A stretch of 64,000 nucleotides of DNA from an uncultured Parafilimonas sp. (GTDB lineage: Bacteria; Bacteroidota; Bacteroidia; Chitinophagales; Chitinophagaceae). Of this stretch, positions 1-9,765 are shown in pieces; within the stretch, counting starts at the first letter, position 1; the number at the start of each line of letters is the position of its first letter. The stretch spans positions 1 through 64,000 of the forward strand of contig CAIRZB010000012.1 of the NCBI GenBank assembly GCA_903882935.1, in the 5' to 3' direction. The notes under the pieces were generated by a model. The model had not been told where the DNA came from and made no database searches. It saw only the letters and a program-made list of their open reading frames with translations. The position numbers and the translations under genes were made by a program.

Positions 1-257
1 TCAACGGCTATTACCTTGTAGTGTTGCGCAAAATAGGGTATGTTGTTGCTAAATGCACTAATGCTGCCGCCATTGCCGTGTATAAACAACAGTGGTGCGC
101 CTTTGCCATACACTTCGTAATACAGCTTTATGCCGCGGGTGCTAAGGTAATGGCCCGCTGCGGTGTTGCTGCCATACACTATTTTATGTGTGTTGGTTTG
201 CGCATTGGCTATTTGGCAACAAAGGGCTAGCAGAAAAAAACTAATAACGGTGCGCAT
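1..257 (-). CDS. Alpha/beta hydrolase, N-terminal part (cut by window edge)
   Basis: The ATG lies at 257-255 and 85 codons are visible before the window ends, so the gene is partial. Residues 1-20 form a signal peptide ending in ANAQ, which predicts export to the periplasm or beyond. After a short linker comes the first strand of an alpha/beta hydrolase fold, LYYEVYGKG, then PLLFIHGNGGS at about 56-65. That HGxGG segment is the oxyanion-hole motif of the family. The nucleophile elbow and the catalytic Asp and His would lie outside the window, so substrate cannot be judged. Family assignment is firm; function is not known. Confidence 0.8.
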   Translation of the reverse strand, partial: MRTVISFFLLALCCQIANAQTNTHKIVYGSNTAAGHYLSTRGIKLYYEVYGKGAPLLFIHGNGGSISAFSNNIPYFAQHYKVIAV

Positions 258-378
258 GGTAATTATTTGGAATGATAGATTAACTATGAAAGTAAAGCTA
301 AAATAGCATACCCCAAAGTGCGTTGGGTATATTATAGGTACTGTAAAACAAACGCGGCTCCTGTTGCAATAAGCCATA

Positions 379-418
379 AAAAAACTGCCGTGCACCCAAA
401 GGGGTACGGCAGTTTTTT
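379..418. terminator. Bidirectional intrinsic terminator
   Basis: A stem of AAAACTGCCGT pairs with ACGGCAGTTTT across a short loop and is flanked by A and T runs, so it can end transcription on either strand. It sits just past the stop of the minus-strand SnoaL-like gene. Confidence 0.75.
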
Positions 419-434
419 TCAGTTGTGTTGGCAA

Positions 435-791
435 TTAATAAAAAAACTCCTCGCGGATTATTTTTCCGTCTTTTACTTTATAAGCGGCAACTTCTTCCAT
501 CAGCATGCGGCCCATGCCCTTAAAGGTGGCATCAACGGTAATGGTAACGGCAAATACATTGCCTGCTACAATGGCATCGGAAACGCTGCCACCGTGAAGT
601 TCTTCAACCCCTGCTTGAAACTGGTGGCCTTTGGCAATAATACCAGCCAAGCCTTCCACCTTGCCCGACATTGGGTTGCCCTCGGGTTCAATGCTAATGG
701 CATCTTCGGCATACAGTTCAGTTTGGGCAGTTTCATACTGGCCTTGGCGGCAAAGCTCTACCAGGCGGGCGGCAATCTCTTGTGTTGTCAT
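435..791 (-). CDS. SnoaL-like / NTF2-fold protein
   Basis: A 118-residue protein beginning MTTQEIAARLVELC. The ATG at 791 was preferred to an upstream non-ATG start because the extra residues do not resemble the fold. The pattern is an N-terminal helix, then LYAEDAISIEP, then a curved sheet ending KDGKIIREEFFY. This is typical of small SnoaL-like NTF2-fold proteins, which are either cofactor-free enzymes or ligand-binding proteins. There is no signal peptide, so it is cytoplasmic. It is followed by a strong terminator and appears monocistronic. The ligand or reaction cannot be read from the sequence. Confidence 0.75.
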   Translation of the reverse strand: MTTQEIAARLVELCRQGQYETAQTELYAEDAISIEPEGNPMSGKVEGLAGIIAKGHQFQAGVEELHGGSVSDAIVAGNVFAVTITVDATFKGMGRMLMEEVAAYKVKDGKIIREEFFY

Positions 792-1045
792 GGTTTTTTG
801 TTTTAGGCAATTAAGGTACAAACCTATATGTTACCGTAAGATTAACTATATATGAACGCAACTAAAAGGGGGACATTACGAAAGTATTTACATCAATAGT
901 GGTGGATGGGCAGTGTATTGTTTTCCGCCTGCACCCGCGCATACTATTTCAACATACGAGGCCTGTTTCTGTAATCAGTCAATGGCCTAAACAACAGCAC
1001 AAAGCTGGGTGTACCCCATGCCCATAGCTACTCCAGTTAAATATG

Positions 1046-1594
1046 CTAGTCTTTGCCCACAAACTTCCTGTTGTATTGCCGCAAAAAAACCATTTTGCCG
1101 TACTCGTTAAACTTCCAGTTTTCATTCAGCAACGAAATGTTTTTCTTGTTATTTAGCACATCTACTTTGCGCTCCCATATTGATACCCAAACGCCCGTAT
1201 CGTTGGTGTTTTTCAAAGCTACAAAGGCATCGGTTATGTGCAGGCTACTTTGGTAGGCACTGCGTTCCTTCTTTAGAAAAATTATCAGCGAGTCCCTCGC
1301 AAAGTTGTGGCTGCTGCCATCGGCTAGGTTTAGCACCACGGTGTCTGCAAAATCTACACGCGCGCTGTCAAGGGAGTTTGCATCATAGTTTTTATAATAG
1401 TCAAACACTTTTTGTGCATACACCGGGTCGCCTATTTCAAATTTTTGAATGTATTTGCTGGTCAGTGAGTCTACCTTTTTTGTTTCAGCCTTAACCGTGT
1501 CATTTTGTTTGGTGTCCGGGTTAGCCAGCGTTGTGCTGTTGCTACAGGCGCAAAAAAGGCACACTAAGGTGATAATCGGTAAAAAAAGCTTCAT
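1046..1594 (-). CDS. Putative lipoprotein of unknown function, NTF2-like
   Basis: 182 residues. The N-terminus MKLFLPIITLVCLFCACSNS is a lipoprotein signal with the lipidated Cys probably at residue 17. The next 25 residues are a Lys/Thr/Asp-rich tether, then a domain of about 130 residues. The segment with DTVVLNLADGSSHNF, RDSLIIFLKKER, WVSIWERKV and LNENWKFNEYGKM resembles SnoaL-like domains found in Bacteroidota lipoproteins. It is expected on the outer or inner membrane facing the periplasm. It stands alone, downstream of nothing obvious. The fold is a moderate-confidence call and no function is claimed. Confidence 0.65.
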   Translation of the reverse strand: MKLFLPIITLVCLFCACSNSTTLANPDTKQNDTVKAETKKVDSLTSKYIQKFEIGDPVYAQKVFDYYKNYDANSLDSARVDFADTVVLNLADGSSHNFARDSLIIFLKKERSAYQSSLHITDAFVALKNTNDTGVWVSIWERKVDVLNNKKNISLLNENWKFNEYGKMVFLRQYNRKFVGKD

Positions 1595-1765
1595 TTTTGT
1601 GTAGTTTGGTTGCTGGTATTCAATGGCATTTGAAAGTACTTACAATTATGCAAACAAAGTTAAATATCGGCCTGTTTTTTTATACTTGGGTTGGTGCGTT
1701 GGGATTCTTCAATCGGTAGGCTACCAATTTGGCAAATTGAAAAACAAACGTTGATAAGGGGCATA

Positions 1766-1797
1766 AAAAACCCCCTGTTGAAACAAGGGGTTTAATC
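1766..1797 (-). terminator. Intrinsic terminator of the giant T9SS protein gene
   Basis: Read on the minus strand, AAACCCCTTG and CAGGGGGTTT form a stem around a TTTCAA loop, followed by a T run. It lies about 50 bp past the stop codon at 1844. Confidence 0.75.
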
Positions 1798-1843
1798 CGT
1801 CCCATTCCATCATGGGTCATTGAAACAAAAAGTTCAGAATATC

Positions 1844-4800
1844 TTAGTAGCCGCCTTTTACAAATTTTGAGCGGAATATGTTCCCGTTAGTGCCCAGGGT
1901 AATAATATAAGTACCCTGCGCCAGCGGCTGTATTTGGTTAAGTGTTATGCGGTTAAGGCCTTTAACCAACTGCTGTGTGGTGGTAAAAATAGTGCTGCCT
2001 TGGGCATTTTGTATCACAATGGCGGCTTTTTCGTCCTTGTCGTTGTTAAACTCCAGGGCTATAAAGCTTTGTGCCGGGTTGGGGTACATTTTTACCACCC
2101 ATTGGCCGGTAAACTGCAGTTTTTCTATTTGCGAATGCTGTTGCCCGCCGTCATTATTTATTTGCCTAAGCCTGTAGTAATTAACGCCGTTTAATGGCAG
2201 TGCGTCGGTAAAGCTGTATTTGGTAAGCGTGTTGCTGTTGCCCTTGCTTTTAACCGTGCCTATCACCTGCCAGTTAGTGCCGTTGCCGCTGCGCTCCACC
2301 TCAAAACGGTTGTTGTTCAACTCTGTGGCAGTACTCCAGGTAAGCAAGGCCGAGCCGCCTTGTTTTTGCGCGGCAAAATCAAGTTTGCTAACGGCTAATG
2401 TAACGGAACAGGTACCGGGGGTGATGGTGTATGTGCCGCTGCCCGTACAACCGTTGGCATCAGTGATAGATACGCTGTAGTCGCCCAAAAAGGTAACATA
2501 CGGTGCCTGCAGGGCCGAGGTGGTGCCGTCTGTCGCGGGGTTCAGGGTGGCATCGGTGTAAAACCTGCCGCCGCTGGTGGTGGTCCACGCCCAGCTTGCG
2601 CCATTGGCTTCAAATAGGTTTACCCATTCCACGCCACCGGTATTACCGCAGGTGGCCGAAATACTAGGGGATACTTGCGTGATTGCCGTTATTGAAGTGC
2701 TAGCGGAGGCCGTGCAATTAAGCGCATCTACCACCAGCAGGCCAAATGTATAGTTGCCCGCCACGCTGGCAAAGGCTGTGGTGGAAGGCACAGGCGACGA
2801 CGCTATAGTTCCGCTGGAGTTGTTAACCGTAACACCCGTGGGCGCAGACCAAGTGTAATTATACCCTGTGGTGCCACCAGTAAAACTGGTGGAGTTAAGT
2901 GTAAAGGTTTGGCCCACGCAGGCAGACGGTATGGTGGCCGTGGGGGTGCTTAATGAAATGGTATTGCCCACCACCAACACAGTGGATGCCGCTGCGCTTG
3001 TACAGCCGTTGTTGTCAGTTACAGTAGCTGTATAACTAAACTTGGATGTGCCGGCCGTTGCACCCGTTATAGAAGCCGTGGTACTGGGGCTGGTGGTGCT
3101 GGAGGTTGGGTTTACCGATGTAGAACCCGGAGCGGTTACCACCGCAGTACTCCAAGCATAGTTGCTATAGGTGCCGCTGCCGCCGCTGGCCACCGCCACT
3201 ATGGTGGCACTGGCGGTGGTGCCGCAAAAGCCCGGCGTGCTTGAAACGGTTGTTACAGTTACCGCAGTGTTTACTATTTGGTCTGTGGAAGTGGCGGCAG
3301 CACTGCAATTATTGCCGTCGGTAACCTTTAAAGTGTACTTGTACGTACCGGTGGCAGTAGGCACGGCGGTGGTGGTGGTACCATTAGCAGGCACCAAGCC
3401 GCCACCGGTTGACGGTGCCGCGCTCCATACATATGTAAAGGCCGATGTGCCGCCGGTGCGGGTGGCTGCCAAGTTGATGGTGCTGCCCACACAATAGGTG
3501 GCCGAAGTGTTGTTGATGCTGAGGGAGGGCCCTGTGGCATTTACCCTGGTGATGGCAGTGCTGCCCGTAGCGGTGCAGTTTTTTGAGTCAGTTACCGTAA
3601 CGGTGAAGGTATATAGCTGACCAGTGCTGCCGCCAGTTACGGCAGACTTGACGCCTGAAGGTGCAGATATTGCTATGCCGCCAGAGGAAGGCGATACAGA
3701 CCATGCATATGTGCTGTATGGTGCTGTGCCGGCTGAGGCTGTTGCATATACGCTGTCAACCCCGCTGTTACAAAGCCCAGCGCCAAAGCTGCTGGCAGTC
3801 GCCGTAGGCACTGGGTTAACCGTAAGCGTTGCCGTGTTGGCCGTTACCACACAGCCTTTGCTGTCAGTTACCGTAAGGGTGTATGAACCGCTGGTGGCAG
3901 TGCTTATGGCAGCGGTGCTTACCGTTGCGGTATTATAGGTAGTTGAGGAAGTGGAACCAGAGCTTGCATTGGAAATGGTGCCCGGGCCGCCCGACCAAAC
4001 ATAGGTATAGTTGGGGGTACCTGCCGTAGTTATGGTTGCATTTAAGCCCACCGCCGTGCCGGCACAAATGGTGGTGGTGGATGGCGACAGTGCAGCTGTT
4101 ATGGCAAGGTTTGACACGTTTGCGTTGAACGACACCGTTGTGTTGGTGCTGTCTTTTGCGGTACAACTGTTTGCGTCAGTTACAGTTAACACGTACTTGT
4201 AAGTGCCTGCGGCCGGTTTTGCCGATGTATTTTGCACAGTGGTGGAAACCAGGCCCCCGTTGGTGGTGGGTGTGGCGGTGCCAGTCCACAAATACGTGTA
4301 CGGGCCCGTGCCGCCAGAAGGGGAGGAGGTAAGCGCGATGGTGCCGCCACTGCAAATGGTAGTGGTGCCTGGGCCTGTTACGGTTAGTGCCGGGCTGGCA
4401 TTGGCGGTAACGTTCACAAACTTGGGTACGTTACAAAAACCGTCGTTCACCACCACTTTATACACATAGCTGCCTGCGGCGGAGGGCGTTGCGTTGGTGT
4501 TTTGTATATTGGCAGTGCCTAGGCCGTTGCCCGTGGGCGAGGCCGACCATAAATAAGTATAGGTGCCAGAGCCGCCACTGGCCGATGAGGTTAAGTTAAA
4601 AGATTTGGTGGTGCAATATGGCCCGGTTGAACCCGCATTTACCGTTGGGGCAGTGTTGGCACCCACTGTTACAGAAACGCCACTGCTGGCAGCGCAGCCC
4701 ACCGCATCGGTAACGGTTAGTGTGTAGCTGTAAGTGCCTGCCGCCGTTGGCGTGGCCGTGGTGTTTTGTATGTTGGCTGTACCCAAGCCGTCTGTGCCGG

Positions 4801-7800
4801 TGGGGTTGGCCACCCATGCGTATGTGTAGGGCGTGGTACCGCCCGCAGGCGAACCGTACAAGCTGTCGGTCTGTGCTTTGCAGGAGCTTCCGCCCAATAA
4901 ATCGGAAGTGGTAAGTGTGGGCGCGGCACTAACAATAATACCGCTGGTGGTGTTACTTACGCAACCAATGGCATTTGTATAGGTATATGTTATTACTGCA
5001 GTGCCTGCGGTTAGCCCCCTGGCCCTGCCCGATTTTGCGTTTATGGTGGCAACGGTTGTGGGGCTCGACGTCCAAACCCCGCCGCTTTGCGAGTTGCTGA
5101 ACGTATAGTTTGTGCCAATACAAATATTAGGCGCAATCACCGGCGAAACAGTTATAACAGGCAAAGGGGTAATTACGGGGTTAATTGATATGTCGTCCAG
5201 AGCGAGGTCATTACCATTGCCGCCAATGGTCTGATTTCGTAAAAAAAGGTCGGCAGTACTGGTGGTGGCAGTAAAGGTGAAAGAATAAAAATGCCAGTTA
5301 TTGTCGGTTGGGAAGTTACCCGAATAAGCCTGCGTTACAATGTTGCCGCTTAAATCCTGCAGGCCATAGGAAATACTGGGGGTAACCGGTGAACCGGACG
5401 ACACATTGGCCGCGTAAAAGGAAATTACATAGTTAAGGCCAGGCACTAGGTTAGTTACCCTTTGGCGGTAAAACTCGTCCTTAGCGTACGACGCATTCAC
5501 CAGCAAAAAATAGCCTCCGTTGGCGGTATGGTCTACTATGCCAGGGTTAGAGTACCAGTTGGCGGCAGTGCTTTTAGTAAGAATATAGTAACCGTCTTCG
5601 GGTATGCCACTTGGGTAATCGTGGTATGCAGTACCCTGCAAAGGCGTGCCATAAGTGCCTCCGCCAAAAGTGTTTAAGTCAAAAGACTGCAAAACCTGTT
5701 GGCTACAAGTTAGTGCTATGGCTTTAGCATTCAAAAGCTCGTTCACAAATTCAACGTACACCACTTCACCAGCGGTAACCGTTATTGTGGCACTGTTTGA
5801 CGCAACGTTTGGCGTAGAGGCATTCCCTGGGTCGTACAAGTTAAACCGGCCTAAATCCCATGCTGCGCTGGGTAAAGTTTCCTGTACCGTATAGGTACCT
5901 GCGGTAACTGGTATTAGTATTCCGTTTCCCGCCAACGACGAACTGTTTCTAATGCGCTCATCATCAATCCAATAAGCGACTCCTGTATTGTCGGTTGCTC
6001 TATACCAAATTGCTTGGGGAAAACCAAGCGCCCCAATGTTTTCAACACCGTATACTTGCTTGGCGGCACCGCCCGTAAGGCGCATAACCTTTCTGGCTGA
6101 TACTTCGGTTGTCCATGATGAGCCGTTATAGCTTGCAACCACATCGGTGCCGCCGTTTGAATTGTCGCGGCAGGTTACGTAAACGTTGTTGTTGTCATCA
6201 TAAGCTATGTCTGCCGTTGCGCTGGTGGCAGACGAACCTGCCGTGCCTAAGCTGGCAGTGTTGCCGGATAAATTTACGGTATTAATTGTGTTGCTGCCCG
6301 GTATTATATAGGCAATTAGTGTGGCAGCCAAATTCATATCCATACGGGAGGATGAGTTGCCTGTATTAACCAAGCTCGTCCATGTGCCGCCCGTGCCCGG
6401 TGCTGTGGTGGCATCATAGCTTAGGCTGTAAAGGTAAATTGTTCCGCCCACCATCGCGGCAATTTGGCCTCCGTTGGCCGTAACGTCTGTTACAGTACCG
6501 CCCACGGTGGGTAGTGTTGTTACTGTGCCGTTATTATAAAAAAATACATTGGATGATCCGGAAAGCGCATAAACAAATTGGGTGGCATACGCACCGTCAA
6601 TGGCCGTTGCGGTGGTGATGGATGTGGGGAGTGTTGACCATTTGGATGCACCGGCAAGCCGGTGGTACACCGTGCCAGCGATGCTGCCAGTGTTGGATAC
6701 ATTAGCAGTGGAACTGCCCGCAATAGCCCAAAGCTCGCCATCGCCATTTGTGCCATGGCTTACCCCAATGTCATAAATATATAAATTGTTCCCCGATAGG
6801 GCCACGTTGTCGGCCGTAGCCTGGTCGTTTAAAGTCCAAGCATTGGTAGTAGCGTTGGAGCTGTTTAAAAGCGAAAAGGTAAAATCTACCGACGATTCTT
6901 CATTAATGTTTTTTTGGTGCACATAAATAAAACCTGTTTGGGGGGTAAAAGTAAAACCTGATTTAGCAGCGGTTCCACCCGCCGTGGTAACGGATACGCT
7001 GCCGGAGGTACCGCTTGATACTACTGCAGATATGCTGGTGGAACTGTTAACTACAAAAGACGTGGCCGCAGTGCCACCGAATTTTACGGCACTGGCGGTG
7101 GTAAAATTTGTGCCTGTTATAGTTACCGTAGTGCCTGTTATACCCGACGTTGGGGTGAAGGAGGTAATGGTTGGCGCATTTACAAACGTAAAGCCTGCAA
7201 GGGTAACTGTGCCGCCCGGTGTGGTAACCGAAACACTGCCCGAAGTGCCGTTAGCAATAACGGCAGTTATACTGGTAGCGCTTACGACAGTGAAAGAAGT
7301 GGCTGTGGTACCGCCAAAACTAACAGCTGTGGCACCGGTAAAATTAGTGCCGGTTATGGTTACGGTTAAGCCCGTACCTGATGATGTTGGTGTAAACGAT
7401 GTAATGGTTGGCGCAGGCACAAAAGTAAAGCCAGCCAAAGAGACAGTGCCGCCAAGCGTTGTTACCGAAACACTGCCGCTGGCACCGCTTGCCACCACAG
7501 CGGTGATAGTGGTGGAATTTGAGACGTTATATGATGTCGCGGGAATACCCCCAAAACTTACCGCCGTGGCTCCCGTAAAATTGGTGCCGGTTATGGTTAC
7601 CGTGGCACCGGAGCCTGTAGAGGTGGGCGTAAATGAGGTAATGGTGGGTGCTGGGATAAAAGTAAAGCCCGACAAAGTGCCAGTTTGGTTGCTTGAATTA
7701 GTTACGGTAACACTGCCCGTGGTACCCGCTGCAACCACCGCCGTAATGGTAGTGGTATTAACTACATTGAACGATGTTGCGGCCGTGCCGCCAAACTTGA

Positions 7801-7957
7801 CCGAACTGATGCTTGTGAAATTGGTACCGGTTATGGTTACCGTGGCCCCCGAAGCCGCTGAAGTGGGTGTAAAAGAAGAGATTGTGGGCGTTGCGCCAAA
7901 TACAGACGATACAAACAAAAATAACGCTACTGTTGCTAACACTAGGTTTCTGCCCAT
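1844..7957 (-). CDS. Giant T9SS-exported protein with IPT/TIG and PKD/Ig-like repeats
   Basis: 2037 residues. A signal peptide (1-21) is followed by four near-identical IPT/TIG domains of about 80 residues at roughly 23-343, each with a core like TITSFTPTS and TVTITGTNFT. Residues about 345-740 look like a repeat-rich beta-propeller or Ig region with Asp/Asn/Gly turns. Residues about 750-935 form a jelly-roll-like domain ending LALDDISI, as in carbohydrate-binding-like modules. A Big-type Ig domain (about 940-1015) and roughly eight PKD/SprB-like Ser/Thr/Gly-rich repeats follow. The C-terminus, from about 1870, has WSTATELNNNRFEVERS and KMYPNPAQSF, the standard T9SS type A sorting domain. The protein should cross the outer membrane and be surface-anchored or released, probably as an adhesin or glycan-binding protein (inference). 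The ATG follows a predicted promoter by about 120 nt. Confidence 0.85.
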   Translation of the reverse strand: MGRNLVLATVALFLFVSSVFGATPTISSFTPTSAASGATVTITGTNFTSISSVKFGGTAATSFNVVNTTTITAVVAAGTTGSVTVTNSSNQTGTLSGFTFIPAPTITSFTPTSTGSGATVTITGTNFTGATAVSFGGIPATSYNVSNSTTITAVVASGASGSVSVTTLGGTVSLAGFTFVPAPTITSFTPTSSGTGLTVTITGTNFTGATAVSFGGTTATSFTVVSATSITAVIANGTSGSVSVTTPGGTVTLAGFTFVNAPTITSFTPTSGITGTTVTITGTNFTTASAVKFGGTAATSFVVNSSTSISAVVSSGTSGSVSVTTAGGTAAKSGFTFTPQTGFIYVHQKNINEESSVDFTFSLLNSSNATTNAWTLNDQATADNVALSGNNLYIYDIGVSHGTNGDGELWAIAGSSTANVSNTGSIAGTVYHRLAGASKWSTLPTSITTATAIDGAYATQFVYALSGSSNVFFYNNGTVTTLPTVGGTVTDVTANGGQIAAMVGGTIYLYSLSYDATTAPGTGGTWTSLVNTGNSSSRMDMNLAATLIAYIIPGSNTINTVNLSGNTASLGTAGSSATSATADIAYDDNNNVYVTCRDNSNGGTDVVASYNGSSWTTEVSARKVMRLTGGAAKQVYGVENIGALGFPQAIWYRATDNTGVAYWIDDERIRNSSSLAGNGILIPVTAGTYTVQETLPSAAWDLGRFNLYDPGNASTPNVASNSATITVTAGEVVYVEFVNELLNAKAIALTCSQQVLQSFDLNTFGGGTYGTPLQGTAYHDYPSGIPEDGYYILTKSTAANWYSNPGIVDHTANGGYFLLVNASYAKDEFYRQRVTNLVPGLNYVISFYAANVSSGSPVTPSISYGLQDLSGNIVTQAYSGNFPTDNNWHFYSFTFTATTSTADLFLRNQTIGGNGNDLALDDISINPVITPLPVITVSPVIAPNICIGTNYTFSNSQSGGVWTSSPTTVATINAKSGRARGLTAGTAVITYTYTNAIGCVSNTTSGIIVSAAPTLTTSDLLGGSSCKAQTDSLYGSPAGGTTPYTYAWVANPTGTDGLGTANIQNTTATPTAAGTYSYTLTVTDAVGCAASSGVSVTVGANTAPTVNAGSTGPYCTTKSFNLTSSASGGSGTYTYLWSASPTGNGLGTANIQNTNATPSAAGSYVYKVVVNDGFCNVPKFVNVTANASPALTVTGPGTTTICSGGTIALTSSPSGGTGPYTYLWTGTATPTTNGGLVSTTVQNTSAKPAAGTYKYVLTVTDANSCTAKDSTNTTVSFNANVSNLAITAALSPSTTTICAGTAVGLNATITTAGTPNYTYVWSGGPGTISNASSGSTSSTTYNTATVSTAAISTATSGSYTLTVTDSKGCVVTANTATLTVNPVPTATASSFGAGLCNSGVDSVYATASAGTAPYSTYAWSVSPSSGGIAISAPSGVKSAVTGGSTGQLYTFTVTVTDSKNCTATGSTAITRVNATGPSLSINNTSATYCVGSTINLAATRTGGTSAFTYVWSAAPSTGGGLVPANGTTTTAVPTATGTYKYTLKVTDGNNCSAAATSTDQIVNTAVTVTTVSSTPGFCGTTASATIVAVASGGSGTYSNYAWSTAVVTAPGSTSVNPTSSTTSPSTTASITGATAGTSKFSYTATVTDNNGCTSAAASTVLVVGNTISLSTPTATIPSACVGQTFTLNSTSFTGGTTGYNYTWSAPTGVTVNNSSGTIASSPVPSTTAFASVAGNYTFGLLVVDALNCTASASTSITAITQVSPSISATCGNTGGVEWVNLFEANGASWAWTTTSGGRFYTDATLNPATDGTTSALQAPYVTFLGDYSVSITDANGCTGSGTYTITPGTCSVTLAVSKLDFAAQKQGGSALLTWSTATELNNNRFEVERSGNGTNWQVIGTVKSKGNSNTLTKYSFTDALPLNGVNYYRLRQINNDGGQQHSQIEKLQFTGQWVVKMYPNPAQSFIALEFNNDKDEKAAIVIQNAQGSTIFTTTQQLVKGLNRITLNQIQPLAQGTYIITLGTNGNIFRSKFVKGGY
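6929..7891 (-). repeat. Four tandem ~240-bp repeats coding IPT/TIG domains
   Basis: Four consecutive units of about 80 codons within the giant T9SS gene share TITSFTPTS, TITGTNF and GSVSVT blocks in protein and long matching runs in DNA. The near-identity suggests recent duplication, and makes the copy number prone to change by recombination or mis-assembly. Confidence 0.85.
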
Positions 7958-8081
7958 GGTGGATAGAATTTTGACGGATTAAAAAGAAAGTGAATACTTA
8001 ACAATTGGCTGAGAATTAAAAGTCTGTTTTGACTTTTAATACCGGCTTATTTGTCAGCTATTTCGTTTTGTTTCAATGCTG

Positions 8082-8114
8082 CAAAAATAGGGCATTATAA
8101 ATTGCATATGTCAA
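8082..8114 (-). promoter_or_regulatory. Predicted Bacteroidota promoter for the giant T9SS gene
   Basis: On the minus strand TATTTTTG (8089-8082) matches the TAnnTTTG -7 element, and a TTG at 8114-8112 lies 22 nt upstream. Transcription would start near 8077, about 120 nt ahead of the ATG at 7957. The rest of the 330-bp divergent gap (7958-8287) is AT-rich and shows no gene. Confidence 0.4.
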
Positions 8115-8287
8115 AGGGCGGCATTAAATTTATATTATAAAGAAAAATATATTAACGATTGTGAAATTAGCTTAAAGCCTGCGGTTCTTAGCACTGGATA
8201 TCTTGTAATTCAGCATGTTAGCAACAGTTGTATATTTGGCAATTGTTAAAAATTAATTAAGGGTTTACCATTTAAAGATAATCAAAC

Positions 8288-8761
8288 ATGCAGACAACCG
8301 TAATTCGGCAAGCAGTTTTAAGCGACCTGGATAGCCTGCTGACTTTTGAACAAGGGGTGATACTGGCAGAGCGGCCATTTGACACTACCATAAAGGATGG
8401 CAACACAAATTATTATGACATACAAGGCATGATTACCGCCCCGCATATAAACCTACTGGTGGCCGAGCTTGAAGGGCAGTTGGTTGGCTGCGGTTATGCG
8501 CGGATTGAAACGGCGAAGCCGTTTTTAAAATATAAGCAGTTTGCGTACCTAGGTTTTATGTATGTGCACCCCCACCACCGGGGTAAGGGCATTAATAAGA
8601 TGATTATAGATGACCTGGCAAAATGGGTACAAGCCAATGGCTTGGCCGAACTGCGCCTTGAAGTGTACGATGGCAACCTGCCCGCCATAAAGGCGTACGA
8701 AAAAGTGGGCTTTAGCAGGCTGATGATTGAAATGCGGCTGGGGTTTGGCGAAAACGCATAG
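8288..8761 (+). CDS. GNAT family N-acetyltransferase
   Basis: 157 residues, complete GNAT fold. The acetyl-CoA-binding motif A is visible as VHPHHRGKGINKMII at about 95-109, preceded by the beta-4 strand YLGFMYV. The later EVYDGNLPAIKAYEKVGF is the typical motif B region. The protein is cytoplasmic and should move an acetyl group from acetyl-CoA to an amine; the substrate cannot be told. It is transcribed divergently from the giant T9SS gene and convergently with the cyclophilin-like gene, so it is probably monocistronic. Confidence 0.88.
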   Translation: MQTTVIRQAVLSDLDSLLTFEQGVILAERPFDTTIKDGNTNYYDIQGMITAPHINLLVAELEGQLVGCGYARIETAKPFLKYKQFAYLGFMYVHPHHRGKGINKMIIDDLAKWVQANGLAELRLEVYDGNLPAIKAYEKVGFSRLMIEMRLGFGENA

Positions 8762-8806
8762 CCCGGCCGGCATATAAGTTTTGGAATGGCCTAACCGAAA
8801 ATGCGA

Positions 8807-9256
8807 TTAATGCTCAAAGGTAATTTCTACATTTCCGCTGCCTAGGGCATCTTCGAGGCCTGAAGTGTCATCCACTTTGCCAAGCCTGGTATAACTGTAG
8901 GGTGTGGCAAATGATTTGTAAAACAATACCAACGTGGCGGAACCGAAAAGCATAATATCTCCGTCCTTTATCATGTTGGGCTTGTGGCTATCAACCGGCA
9001 GTTTAGTGGGTAAGTCAGCGTACTTTTCGTTGCCATTAAGTTCTGTCAAAACTACCGTTATCGGCAACAAGTTGCTGAACGCTTTTGCCGCAGCATTATC
9101 GTACAACCTCGCGGTAAAGATTGATTTACCTATCCTAATTTTCATGGTGTTTGTGCCTTTCATTTTGCCTTTATGGGTATTGCCGTAAAATGCCATTATG
9201 CCAACAAGGGTAATGACGGTAACAATATTGCAAAGTATGTATTTTGTTTTAAGCAT
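8807..9256 (-). CDS. Cyclophilin-like fold protein
   Basis: 149 residues. Residues about 1-24 are a hydrophobic signal or anchor, LCNIVTVITLVGIMAFYG. The domain begins at MKIRIGKSIFTARLYDN and continues with AAKAFSNLLPITVVLTELNG and KDGDIMLFGSATLVLFYKSF, the pattern of the bacterial cyclophilin-like domain. That fold resembles cyclophilin but usually lacks peptidyl-prolyl isomerase residues. It is the last gene of a minus-strand run with a cupin, an LbH acetyltransferase, an ABM protein and an AraC regulator. A cytoplasmic start at Met38 is possible, giving a protein without the anchor. Confidence 0.75.
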   Translation of the reverse strand: MLKTKYILCNIVTVITLVGIMAFYGNTHKGKMKGTNTMKIRIGKSIFTARLYDNAAAKAFSNLLPITVVLTELNGNEKYADLPTKLPVDSHKPNMIKDGDIMLFGSATLVLFYKSFATPYSYTRLGKVDDTSGLEDALGSGNVEITFEH

Positions 9257-9342
9257 TGTTAATGGCTTATTGGCAGGTTAAGTATCCTTTACCAACTTTT
9301 AGGGCGCAACGTTGGTTGATTTTTTCCTATTCATATGGGTAT

Positions 9343-9738
9343 TTAAACCGTGTACTCTTCATCACTTACTTTTTCCATCCAGTCCACTACTTTGCCGTTC
9401 AGGTTTTCGTAAATAGCTATATGCGTCATGCCTGTTGTTGCTTTTGCACCGTGCCAATGTTTTTCATCCGGTTCAAACCAAACAATATCGCCTGGATGAA
9501 TTTCTTCAACAGGGCCGCCTTCTTTTTGTGCCCATCCGCAGCCTGCGGTTACAATCAACGTTTGCCCGAGTGGGTGTGTATGCCACGCTGTTCTGGCACC
9601 AGGCTCGAAAGTAACACACGATGCTGCGGCGCGCCTGGCATTGTTTGCATCGAATAAAGGGTCTACCCGTACTGCGCCGGTAAACCAATCTTCTGGACCT
9701 TTGTAGGAGTTTACTGAGCCTACTTTTGTTATGTTCAT
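9343..9738 (-). CDS. Cupin domain protein
   Basis: 131 residues with both cupin motifs. Motif 1 is [21 protein letters not shown] at about 48-68, with His-x-His as metal ligands. Motif 2 is [18 protein letters not shown] at about 81-98. The opening [24 protein letters not shown] is typical of the cupins found with carboxymuconolactone-decarboxylase-like or quinone/aldehyde-handling genes. It should be a cytoplasmic metal-binding protein. It sits 27 bp downstream of the acetyltransferase stop and is very likely co-transcribed with it. Confidence 0.85.
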   Translation of the reverse strand: MNITKVGSVNSYKGPEDWFTGAVRVDPLFDANNARRAAASCVTFEPGARTAWHTHPLGQTLIVTAGCGWAQKEGGPVEEIHPGDIVWFEPDEKHWHGAKATTGMTHIAIYENLNGKVVDWMEKVSDEEYTV

Positions 9739-9765
9739 GTTGTATTTATTTTGCCTTTTAGGTTG

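Noticed and set aside
6984-7982. Long plus-strand open frame (332 codons) opposite the TIG repeats
   Set aside because: It is the mirror of the repetitive Thr/Gly-rich coding strand; its Val/Pro/Thr-only composition and internal repeats follow the minus-strand gene.
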